A stretch of 60,000 bases of DNA, taken from positions 15,995,387-16,055,386 of the forward strand of contig OU612069.1 of the NCBI GenBank assembly GCA_914767715.1, read 5' to 3'. Origin of the DNA: Membranipora membranacea (Eukaryota; Bryozoa; Gymnolaemata; Cheilostomatida; Membraniporidae). Under the pieces are notes generated by a model. It did not search any database and was not told where the DNA came from. It saw only the letters and a list, made by a program, of their open reading frames with translations. Below are positions 13,601 through 21,352 of this stretch, piece by piece (positions within the stretch are counted from its first letter, which is position 1; every line of letters begins with the position of its first letter). A program made the position numbers and the translations under genes.

Positions 13601-16600
13601 CTATGTGTTGGATTACTAGAGGAAACGACTGATTGGTACATGCTGGACTGCAATCTGCAAGCAAACTACATTTGTGAATATTCAAGTGAGTGTGTCTGCA
13701 AGCCAAGAACTGATCATTATAATAACCCTGAGAAATATCCCAATTTGATTAAAAGTGCACTCGCTTGGAGTCAAGGCACAGGCCACAGATTAGGGCTTGC
13801 AAGAAAATAATGTGTGTGATACCTCTCTAGTCACTCATGTGTTAGTCCTTAAAAGCCAGAATCATGAAGCCCCAAGTTTTCTATCATCTCTGGCCAGAAA
13901 GGCAACTATGCATGATACACATTACAAAAAAAATACTTGATTGGACATTGTAATGGATTGCGTTTCCCTCCTAATATAGCGGCTATTAACCAACCTGGTT
14001 GCATATAGTTGATCGATCAAGATTCATCTATGACGTTTTTAGGCTGGCTTGAACAAGGCGAGGATTCTAACTTGTACACTATATTAAATCTTCAACTTAC
14101 CTACAATGATGCAAGTAGCTTGTGCCTTGGGGAGAGAAAGAATATGTGGGAGAACTACAATGAAACTGTCTTCATTCCTCTGTGAGTATCAGCGCATGAT
14201 TTTGAGCTAGGTAAACGATAACTTCAAAATAATTGCTCTAGGCTAAAGGACAGTTCACCTGAGATGGGATCATCCAAACAATTCCATTCAAACAATCGTT
14301 CTGGTTTCTTTCTCATTCCTCCCTCATTTTTTTATATATAATATATATATATATATTCTATGGTTTGCTCTCATCTATCATGCATTATTGGCATACACGG
14401 GATGCTGTGTTCTGCAACTATTTATTTGCAGATCACAAAAGCTGGATTTTGGAACACGTCCAAAATTCTGGCAATCAAGATTTATCTTGGAAACAGCTAC
14501 TCCATCAGAAACAACACTACCAACTAGTACTACAGAAAGCCAACAAACACCACAAAATTCTGGCTCTCCAACACCCCAATCGGCAGCTAATTATGGCAGA
14601 AAGAAACGTCAGGCGCCTGTAAAAAGTAAGGACTATTTTGATTACAGTCTCTTTTGACATCTCGTTAAAAAAATGTCAAAAAATATGAATGAACCTACAA
14701 GTTTGTGGTATTGTTCACATCTCTAGTAGCTGTTGAACCATGATCCCAGTATGCTTAAAATAATTGGTTATGATAACTGATATATTTTTCAGACTGTGTT
14801 ACTGTACGACTTACACAGGAGTACAACGTATCTGAGAGTCACTGCACGCGTCCGTGGAATTTCATCTGTGTGACTAGAAACGATACTGAAGCTACAGGTA
14901 AACCTATGATTTGTTTTACAATGCTGGTGGTCTGTAAAAATATGATTCAAATGTGCTCAAGATAATAATTGCCATGGACTTAGTTAGACTATTAACAGTT
15001 GGTAAGAGTTGGTAAGTGTTGGTAAGAGTTGGTAAGAGTTGGTAAGAGTTTGTAAGAGTTTGTAAGAGTTGGTAAGAGTTGGAAAGAGTTGATCAGACAT
15101 GGTCAGAGTTGCTAAGAATTGGCATATATGGTACGAATTGGTAAGCATCGGTAAGAACTGGTATGAGTTGGTTGATGTTGGTCAGAGTTAGTCAGTACTC
15201 TTTGGCACTATATCCCTGTTTTTGAAAATTTAATCCTGAAATTATAGCTTGCAAGACCATTTTAAAAAATATGTTTTTATTTGAGAATTGTTAAAGACTT
15301 CCAAATGACTGAAGTCATTTCCCTCTAATCAAATAAATACAATTTTAGTTCTATTGAATTGTTGAAAATACAGACTGACTGGAATACTAATGTACATTTG
15401 ATATAAGATTTCGGCTAAATTTTTGTAAATTTTTTTAGCGACAGCTGATGTATCGGTCAGCACATCGTCTCCAACTTCTGTACCTGGAAGTTCTGCAAGC
15501 CCCTCCAAATCTGCTTCAGCCCCGGCATCGACAACCGACTCCGGGAAAGTTGCTGTAAATCCGAATGTCACTTATCACCCTGGTAATGAAACATCAACAG
15601 GTATTCCAACCTCCAATAATTCAACATCAGGAAATGAGAGTACTATGTCGTCAAGCCAGGGCACAAACTCAGAAACACAGACCTCACAGACATCACAGAC
15701 ATCACCAGCAAGTCCGGGCACAACATCAGTCAACCAAAATTTCACTTCAGAAAGCCAGGACACAGCAGCAACCCAGAGCCAAACAACAGCAAACCAGAGT
15801 ACAGCATCCAAAAGCCAGAGCATAACGTCCGCAACCTCCGATATTCAGAGCACAACATCAGCAAACTACGGCCAATCGTCAGAAAACCAGAGTACAATTT
15901 CATCAAGCCTGAACCAAACAGCAGCAGACCAAGGTTCAACCTCAGAAATCCAAACGCCAACCTCAAATATCCAGAGCACAATGACAGAAAGCCAGAGCCC
16001 AACCGTGAACGGCCAGAGTACATTGCCAGCAAATTCAGGCCTCACATCGTCAAGTCATGGTTCAACTTCAGAGATCCCGATCACATCTGAACACCAGAGA
16101 CTGACCTCACCTAGCGTGCCTTCCACTTCAGCATCACTGAATAGCGATTGGACCACAAAAATTGGTATGAACCACATGAGGAAGTTTGAGGGTGAAATAG
16201 GCGGTATCGTGATGAGGAACATGGATAACACAGAGAGGAAAAAGCGTGAGACTCTGGATTGGTACAATTCTGAACATCCTAATGTGATTTTGACAACCAA
16301 CAGTTTTCAGCACACAAATTCAACAACAAGCTCAAACACAGGACACAAAGGTGATCGCTGCTCAAATTATTTCCTGGGACTAGTTTGGATGTGTCCACCA
16401 TACAGATATACCCTCCAATTGACATGAAGGCTTTTCAGGGGAACCAACAAGACCGTAAATGATATTGAAAATTTAATTTCAAGGCATAAACAATCACTGA
16501 AAATTGTTTTACTGCAATATTTTTGCTTTTTTCAGCTTACATATACACAACTAAAGATGGCCAAGAAAAAGCTTCTGAGTACGTGAGTATTCCGATTAAC

Positions 16601-18212
16601 AGTACTTCAGATGGAGAATGCACCTTCATAAAGAAAGCTTCTGGAGAATGGAGCACCGATGACTGTGCTGAGACAAAACAGGCTGTGTGCAAAGGTTAGT
16701 ATTTAGCTTTGATTAATCTCTCAAGTTGTTTACTAGGTTTGATTCGAATAGCAGTTATGCCGTTGAAATAAAATATCGACTCAATCATATAAGGCAGGCT
16801 GTTAACTAATTAATGCCAATATTTTACAGCTGACCAAGATTCAAACTTTGATTCACAATCCGGCCACAGCGCAAAAACCATCATGAACAAAGATAAAGAA
16901 AATGAATCCACTCAACGTGCAACAGATGGTCAAGGACCTAACTCAGCCAATCAACAGGAGACTTCATACACATGCCCTATGGACTTTGATATGGAAGTAG
17001 TACACAACTGTGATACTGGGCAAATAGAAGGAATTGTCTGTAAAGGTTGGGTTTTAGAGTTTTTCTCTTCCATTTAGGCCAATATATATTTGAATAATTG
17101 CCTTACCATAAATCAGCTCCCTCGTTGCAACTGTTTATCAAGATGTTAGTGTGCAAGAAGCAAAAGAAGTGTAGACAAGTTTCACAAGGGCCCAATAAGG
17201 CCTGCAAAAAATGATAGCTTGAATCACTGCCTCATGGTTTATCAAAGTTTTACCAAAAATATCCTGCTGCAATCAACTCAGCTTATTATCCCAATTGTTT
17301 TGCAAGATAAAAAAATAGCTATCCAACCATTAGTTGCTTAGCATTTTACGCTGTGCCTTTTAGCTCTATTTTACAAATACCATAGCGAAGCTGCTAAGTC
17401 TTGTTGCCATGATTTTACTATTTTTATTTCAGAAAGAGAGTACATTCCAAGTGGTAGAGAGAGGGAAGGAAAGACTGAACCCGTAGTTCCAGCGAAAACA
17501 CATCCAGCTGTGGAAGGTCCTGTGGCTGTGATCGCAGTAAGGAATTAATAAATAATGTGTAGCATAAAACTCAGCAAAAGCAGAATGACCTGCTGTTGTA
17601 GCCTCTCTCAACAATCTGTGCATCATCTGTCACTCAAAAAAACATTAATTTCAGAAAGGTTTCAGGTAGGAACCGCTTTCAAAAAAGTACAACACAAGGT
17701 TACAGGTTTTGAGATTTTGAAAAAATCCTTAAATTGATGTGCTCGCTTTATTCTTATTTGTTTCTAGCTCAATCGGGCTATGTCGTTAATATTCTAACAT
17801 AGTCAAATGTTATTTTTTGTCTGTGGACAGTCACATTTTTTACTGTAACAAACATTTCAAGCAAGATAAATAGTCATTCGAGAGGGGAAGAAAGAATTCT
17901 GTATATTTTACATATAGAAAAACCTGATCCAATGTAGGAATGTTTAACCCACCAATATCCATAAACGATTGATCAATAAGACTATTCCGTGTATTGCAGG
18001 CTTCTGGCACATTTGGAGTAGTTACATTCTTCGGTATCATTGGATTAATAGTTTTTCTTGATGTCCCTAATCTGGTTAACTCGGGTAAGCTGGGAGTTAG
18101 AAACATCACATACAGAGGAAAAAATAAGCTAAAAGTCAAAGACGGTAACCGATCTACATCTTCTAAACCAAGAGGAAAGCAACCAAAGAAGTTAGAGTTT
18201 AATAAACTATGA
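1620..18212 (+). CDS. Gene 1: mucin-like multi-CTLD type I membrane receptor
   Basis: Coding exons: 1620-1674, 1934-2113, 2359-2568, 2749-2979, 3381-3563, 4126-4386, 5048-5183, 5874-5935, 6577-6684, 7375-7531, 7763-7839, 8672-8770, 9134-9290, 11625-11695, 11914-12120, 12466-12598, 12807-12925, 13575-13685, 14043-14181, 14432-14625, 14793-14897, 15439-16350, 16536-16694, 16830-17045, 17433-17536, 18000-18212. They sum to 4,599 bases with every junction in phase, giving 1,532 residues. The order is signal peptide, Ser/Thr linker, CTLD half, laminin-G-like region, Cys-rich region, five CTLD-like modules, mucin, CTLD tail, transmembrane helix and basic tail. Cell-surface or shed adhesion, immune or mucosal recognition is an inference from this layout. 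The family resembles mannose-receptor-type proteins in having tandem CTLDs, but the laminin-G and mucin parts differ. Canonical Ca-sugar motifs (EPN, QPD, WND) are absent. Individual small exons are less certain than the whole. Confidence 0.85.
1934..2568 (+). CDS. Gene 1 exons 2-3: Ser/Thr linker and CTLD N-terminal half
   Basis: Exon 2 (1934-2113) encodes an Asn/Ser/Thr-rich stretch with NIT and NVT sequons. It ends in a Thr/Pro-rich linker (VTVPSTTPHTD). Exon 3 (2359-2568) encodes the signature CTLD opening: YCDLSWQVYGSHCYK, then ACSAEGAQLLYISDERENKF, matching the family pattern C-W-G-CYK ... C...GA.L..I...E. A tryptophan (EAWTAIK) sits where the WIG core motif normally lies. The expected C-terminal half with its two cysteines does not follow, so this is a half or highly modified domain at residues 79-148. 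Confidence 0.8.
2749..3563 (+). CDS. Gene 1 exons 4-5: laminin-G/concanavalin-like region
   Basis: Exons 2749-2979 and 3381-3563 encode about 138 residues with few cysteines. The segments SFSLEVWFSIYN, VLYVMINDKQLIQFGV and LTVALNDKLVLTM resemble the beta-strand pattern of laminin-G/pentraxin-like jelly-roll domains, in which FSLEVWF-type and W...Y....L.V..D..LV strands recur. This is recognition by pattern only, so an unrelated beta domain is possible. Both exons keep phase 1 at each end. Confidence 0.5.
4126..4386 (+). CDS. Gene 1 exon 6: cysteine-rich module
   Basis: A single exon of 87 codons with about nine cysteines (YTDCGG, TDCSVYQECLYD, ECQKRTCNINQ, TGCHPYDQTTC, LCKCK). The acceptor is a weak AAAG at 4122-4125. 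Upstream AGs give frames closed by stop codons, which is why this one was chosen. The cysteine spacing does not match an EGF, sushi or trefoil domain that I know. It is probably an extracellular disulfide-bonded module. Confidence 0.55.
4535..5000. mobile_element. MITE-like element with 15-bp terminal inverted repeats
   Basis: The element begins GGGGCTGGTTTCAAT (4535-4549) and ends with its exact reverse complement ATTGAAACCAGCCCC (4986-5000). The 466-base interior has no open frame and contains related GGCTGA/CAGCTAA-type words near each end. It sits in the gene 1 intron between exons 6 and 7, just before the exon 7 acceptor. No clear target-site duplication is visible: the flanks read TGAACT and TGAATG. 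Confidence 0.7.
5048..6684 (+). CDS. Gene 1 CTLD module A (exons 7-9)
   Basis: Exons 5048-5183, 5874-5935 and 6577-6684. The first carries the CTLD N-half pattern (ETWNGAVEYCESMDLTLYMA). The second has an SYWARRSS stretch at the core. The third has the closing cysteines (EKCILVEMN ... RESCDTTDTRAYFFCV), matching C....C.....F.C. Intron phases run 1-2, 2-1, 1-1. The domain is divergent and lacks EPN/QPD and WND, so calcium-dependent sugar binding is not supported. Confidence 0.65.
7375..8770 (+). CDS. Gene 1 CTLD module B (exons 10-12)
   Basis: Exons 7375-7531, 7763-7839 and 8672-8770 have the same phases as module A. Recognisable pieces are LNLVFIDEPLTAQKAIDKCN at the N half (A..KC spacing), a middle exon with TWTTVDLD, and a closing exon CSLFKFTT ... 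TDCSYIHKSSVFCDV with cysteines in CTLD-like positions. The module is highly divergent, and the shared exon-phase pattern is the main reason for the call. Confidence 0.55.
7890..8079 (+). repeat. Dispersed repeat family R1, copy 1
   Basis: About 190 bases, starting GGGCTGCCCCTAAAGAGGGA and ending near CACTTTGATCTTAGCCAA, match 36259-36455 in the same orientation with scattered substitutions and small indels. No open frame or tRNA-like promoter was seen. It lies in a gene 1 intron. Confidence 0.75.
9134..12120 (+). CDS. Gene 1 CTLD module C with Ser/Thr linker (exons 13-15)
   Basis: Exons 9134-9290, 11625-11695 and 11914-12120 have phases 1-2, 2-1, 1-1. The N half contains SATDAQKHCNNVGMELYQSD, close to the CTLD A...C...G..L pattern. 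The middle exon has AHYIWVKADLENN at the WIG position. The last has DCLVHN ... TITECPYTATLLCV. It then runs into a Thr/Ser-rich linker (ETTAESTETNSTVTSQYDV) that is probably O-glycosylated. The first intron is about 2.3 kb and holds the large inverted repeat listed separately. Confidence 0.65.
9306..11271. repeat. Large intronic inverted repeat, arms about 330 bases
   Basis: The segment 9306-9631 is an imperfect reverse complement of 10941-11271. Long blocks match, for example CATCAAATATTGTGTGT with flanking CTAATGAAGTATA, and CAGCTGTCAGA. A spacer of about 1.3 kb separates the arms. The arms begin 15 bases after the exon 13 donor (9290). No transposase-like frame is evident in the spacer. 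It could be a foldback element or a local inverted duplication. As intronic RNA it could form a long duplex. Confidence 0.75.
12466..13685 (+). CDS. Gene 1 CTLD module D (exons 16-18)
   Basis: Exons 12466-12598, 12807-12925 and 13575-13685 form the best-preserved CTLD of the tandem set. They contain ETQSWESAVAACQEQYDDDM (W..A...C), then HMWIGLHYNQ (the WIGL core), then LLCVGLLEETTDWYMLDC and ANYICEYS (C....W....C....YICE). The EPN/QPD loop is missing and the WND triplet is replaced by DWYMLDC, so a classical mannose- or galactose-binding calcium site is unlikely. Phases are 1-2, 2-1, 1-1. Confidence 0.85.
14043..14897 (+). CDS. Gene 1 CTLD module E with mucin insert and RKKR site (exons 19-21)
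   Basis: Exons 14043-14181, 14432-14625 and 14793-14897 keep the CTLD phases 1-2, 2-1, 1-1. The N half has LTYNDASSLCLGERKNMWEN. The middle exon is extended by a Ser/Thr/Pro/Gln-rich stretch that ends at a furin-like RKKR (14598-14609). The third exon resumes the closing half (NCVTVRLTQE ... ESHCTRPWNFICVTR). The order implies that a cleavable mucin loop was inserted inside one lectin-like domain, whose halves could stay disulfide-linked after cutting. Confidence 0.7.
14997..15196 (+). repeat. Intronic minisatellite, 10-base unit GGTAAGAGTT
   Basis: About 20 tandem decamers, nearly perfect at the left (15001-15080) and decaying to the right. At least eight units contain GGTAAG, which matches the 5' splice-donor consensus. 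The array lies in the intron between exons 14793-14897 and 15439-16350, on the transcribed strand. Confidence 0.9.
15439..16350 (+). CDS. Gene 1 exon 22: mucin-like domain with second RKKR site
   Basis: A single 912-base exon encodes about 304 residues, mostly Ser, Thr, Gln and Asn in degenerate repeats of the type QSTxS or ESQxTT, with scattered N-glycosylation sequons. This is typical of an O-glycosylated, extended mucin stalk. Near its end the composition changes to a charged segment (MRKFEGEIGGIVMRNMDN) followed by RKKR (16236-16247), a furin-like site. The acceptor TTTTTTTAG and the donor CAAAG|GTGATC keep phase 1 at both ends. Long open frames on the opposite strand are shadows of this biased composition. 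Confidence 0.9.
16536..17536 (+). CDS. Gene 1 exons 23-25: CTLD closing half, Cys module, stalk
   Basis: Exon 16536-16694 encodes a CTLD-like ending: GECTFIKKASGEWSTDDC ... QAVCK, fitting C....W....C......C. Exon 16830-17045 has a hydrophilic stretch and then YTCPMDFDMEVVHNC and IEGIVCK, a small four-Cys unit ordered C...C...C. Exon 17433-17536 is a charged juxtamembrane stalk ending GPVAVIA, the start of the membrane helix. No matching CTLD N half precedes 16536, so this closing half may pair with the end of the mucin exon or stand alone. Confidence 0.7.
18000..18212 (+). CDS. Gene 1 exon 26: transmembrane helix and basic tail
   Basis: The phase-0 acceptor TTGCAG joins the previous exon and completes a hydrophobic helix (ASGTFGVVTFFGIIGLIVFL). 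A tail of about 48 residues rich in Lys and Arg follows, ending at TGA. This gives type I topology with a short basic cytoplasmic tail. No ITAM, ITIM or dileucine motif was noticed, although one NITY sequence is present. Confidence 0.85.
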   Translation, partial: ASGTFGVVTFFGIIGLIVFLDVPNLVNSGKLGVRNITYRGKNKLKVKDGNRSTSSKPRGKQPKKLEFNKL

Positions 18213-18369
18213 AGGCGAAAAAGTGGAAATCATATTAGCTTTATAAAAGGGTTACTTTAGCAGAGTCAAAGTGTAGAAAGTGTGATTAAATTTGATAATT
18301 AATAATAGATAAATATATAATGATAATGATTTTTATTTTGCGTCTGAATTTGTATTTCCGAAAAGTTGA

Positions 18370-18375
18370 AATAAA
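18370..18375 (+). terminator. Poly(A) signal of gene 1
   Basis: AATAAA lies about 160 bases downstream of the gene 1 stop codon, in AT-rich sequence. An overlapping AATAAA also occurs at the very end of the coding exon (about 18199), too early to be the likely signal. Confidence 0.5.
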
Positions 18376-21312
18376 ATATTAGAAGGAAGTTATCAATTGC
18401 AATGTAAAAGTAATTATTGTGTTGGCTATTATTTTGTTGATACTTTAAAGTTTTGATTTTTTTATATAGTTATAATCAAATATTAAAACTAATCCTGTGA
18501 ATATGATGCTTGCTCATATATAGACGCTGTTTTAGTGTATACCTCACAGTGCCACAAGCAGTGATAAGAGGTTAGTTGGCGATCCCCCCTCCCCCTCTCA
18601 ACCACAAAACTATCCTAAAACAGCATACAATATTTAAATTTCCCTGTGTACTATCAATGAAGACGAATTCAGGTAAGCATAGAAGACTGCCACTCAACAC
18701 TAGTCAGTAGAAAAATGACTGCTCTTGTCTGATCTCAACTTCACTAGTCAGTCCATTAGAACCGTAATGATAGTAAATATGTGGTGTCTGCAAGTCTGGG
18801 CCAGCAAGGCTAGCTAAGAAGCTATGTGTACATCATATCATCACTCGTTGACATAATCTTTTCTCAGAAAACAAATACCAGCTTTCCCATCAATGTTTTC
18901 AGGAACTTCCAGCCTTGTTACCTATAAAAACATAATATGCCCCTAGTCACCAAGCCAGTGATCATTGGTGTATAAAGTGTTGGTAACTTTTTGTTATAAC
19001 TTCAAGGTCTGTCTCGGTTTGAAGGGTGGGAAATTATTGTGACCAAAGGGTGCAGTTACCACATTTGACGCTGTGTTGCTCTCAGCTAACAGGCAGGTTG
19101 GAAAACGGTTAAAGCATCAATAGGACCTCAAACACTCGCCTGTAAACGAACCGGACTAACTAATGGAGCTCCCTCATACTCTTTTTGTAATTGATCCTCT
19201 CTCATTCCGTCGTAATATGCTTTGAGCTAACTGATTTTAGCGTTGAGCCCTGTACTGTTCATCTCATTTGAGATTAATTATTCTGTCAATCAACATTAAA
19301 ATTTTACTGTGTGGTTTGAAAAGCAAAAAACCATCAAAAAAATTAACACAAAAATGCTTTGTAAGCCGATGTTAAAATATATTCTTCCTTGTTGTTGATA
19401 ACGCAATTTACATAAAATGAGTTTGTTTACAGGTTAAACATTTGTGATTTGCCACCTTTTATGTTCCTGGATTTTCGCCTCATATGTTATGAATCTAAGT
19501 GAGTTATGAATAAATTAAGATGATGGTATGGTACAACTTGGTATCACAGCGGGTCAGTTGTAAATTATGACCTACATAAAAAGTACAAATCTATTTGACA
19601 CCTTTGGAAGCCATTGTTTATATCACATGATTGATTGGGAGGTTGAGACCATGACTCAGATGTTTGGATCTGATAAAATCCCCCACTCAGCTTGAATTTT
19701 CCCTCGCAAAAATCAACCAAAAACCACGGAATTCTGTCAATATTGATATGTATTTCAATTATCCCTATTATATAATTTAGTACCATGACATTCACATTAT
19801 TGCTGTTCAAATAAATTGTGTAACATCACACCGCATTTTGAATTGCATTTCTACACTACTAAATTCACATTTTGGGAGTTATGTCCCTTTGCATTTCAGT
19901 GCTCTATTCATGCCTGGGAATAATGAAAGAAATTTAATCCTACCAAATAGTTGTACATTAGCAAGTGACACATTCCATGATTGTAAGGCAAATGCCATAC
20001 CTTACTCTCAGCCAGCCTCGAATATCAATAACCAGGGAGGTAAACAGGGTATTTTCATTTGATTTGTCCATATACTTAGAAATCAAAGTTTATTTCCACA
20101 GCGCCCACATAGCTACCATTTATGAATTCTGTATCAAAGTGAATAGTGTGATACGGTTTGTACAATTGCGAAGTCATCGACTGTTGGGACTATGATGTCA
20201 AATTCCCCTGTTGTGAATTCGTTGGTACCCAAAACTAATTTCAGGTTGGTTGGTTTTGGTTGGCCCCCAGGTGCGCTCCGACCTGCCTTCAAACAGAGAG
20301 CAACCTGGCTCAGATATTGCTGCCTAGCCACTGAGGCAAATAATATTTTGCCGCCGATGCTTTAGGATGTGATGTGTGAAATGACAACTGATTTCAATCA
20401 CTCATTTTTTCTAATCAACATAGCTCTTGGTGGTCATGTGAATATTAATGTCATAAACTATCGGAAACAGAGTTGAAAAACTATTGAAATGCTGCCAACA
20501 GCTTTGTACACACCTGTTCCTCTTCTAAATTGAAAAGTTAGAGGCAATTTTGTCCTGCAGTCCTAATCTGCATTGCATTCTGGTTGCTCACTGCTATCAA
20601 TCACATAAAATACCAAGCTTTGATAGGTGAAGCAGCAGAAATTTGAGATTAAAATTCTGATGGCTCACATTTAGATTTGTACTATCATTTTTCTGTCCCA
20701 GGGGATTAAAAATTCCTAACAATAGTTGTAGTCTACAAGACTAGTGTAAACAACAATTGTGATATTTGCTGCAATTTAAGGGCAATTATCAGATTACTGT
20801 TCCTTCTACTAAGGATGTTAATTAATTATAAATAATGTGTAAAATGGTTTAAAAGAGGATGTGAACCAACGTGTTGTGCAAAATGTCTAGAGTAGTGACA
20901 AATTTCATGAACACAACTATAGTCCGCTATATCATCGAAAAATGTTGCTATGTTATTGAAGTATGAATCCCTTTGCAAAACTTTCAAGAGGGTTATGGTG
21001 TTGCAGTGTTTTTAATAGTAGTGGGTTTGCCTTTCAGCTAGTGAAAGTTAATTGCTGCTTGAAAACTCAATGAATATAAGAGTTTTAAGACCCTCCAGAT
21101 TAAAATAGAGCGATCTAAGGGATGGAGTTTTTATTATTGATATATAAATACCAAGGAGAAACTCCTTGATAAAACAAATATTTCAGAGTTTAAGTATTTT
21201 ATATACACACCATACATTGATGTATAAATAAACTGGTAAAAATATAAGCGCCATTTTCAATATCATTCATCAATTTTACTCATTCCAACACTTCTGGTAT
21301 CTTTCCTCCACA
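18376..21312. other. Intergenic region between gene 1 and the next candidate exon
   Basis: No convincing exon was found on either strand. A GC-richer patch near 20225-20340 could be a degenerate repeat: its minus strand begins like a tRNA A box (TTGCCTCAGTGGCTAG), but no B box is clear. TATA-like words (TATAAATA near 21222) sit upstream of the signal-peptide exon at 21313. Confidence 0.4.
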
Positions 21313-21352
21313 ATGTTTACTGCGGTTTTGTTACTCCCGAGTCTCGGCACCT
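21313..21352 (+). CDS. Candidate first exon encoding a signal peptide
   Basis: ATG at 21313 begins MFTAVLLLPSLGT, a short hydrophobic leader, then a CCT|GTGAGT donor in phase 1, the same phase as the signal exon of gene 1. A TATAAATA lies about 90 bases upstream. A possible continuation is 21677-21716 (acceptor TTGCAG, frame SASSRCKPIKIS, donor AG|GTACAG), but nothing convincing follows. It could start a small secreted protein gene or be chance. Confidence 0.3.

Noticed and set aside
15565-16032. Long open frames on the other five frames across the mucin exon
   Set aside because: They are by-products of the repetitive, stop-poor Ser/Thr/Gln codons of the sense frame; there is no splice or start context.
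20225-20340. Possible tRNA-like repeat near 20300
   Set aside because: An A-box-like stretch is present but no B box and no second copy in the window.
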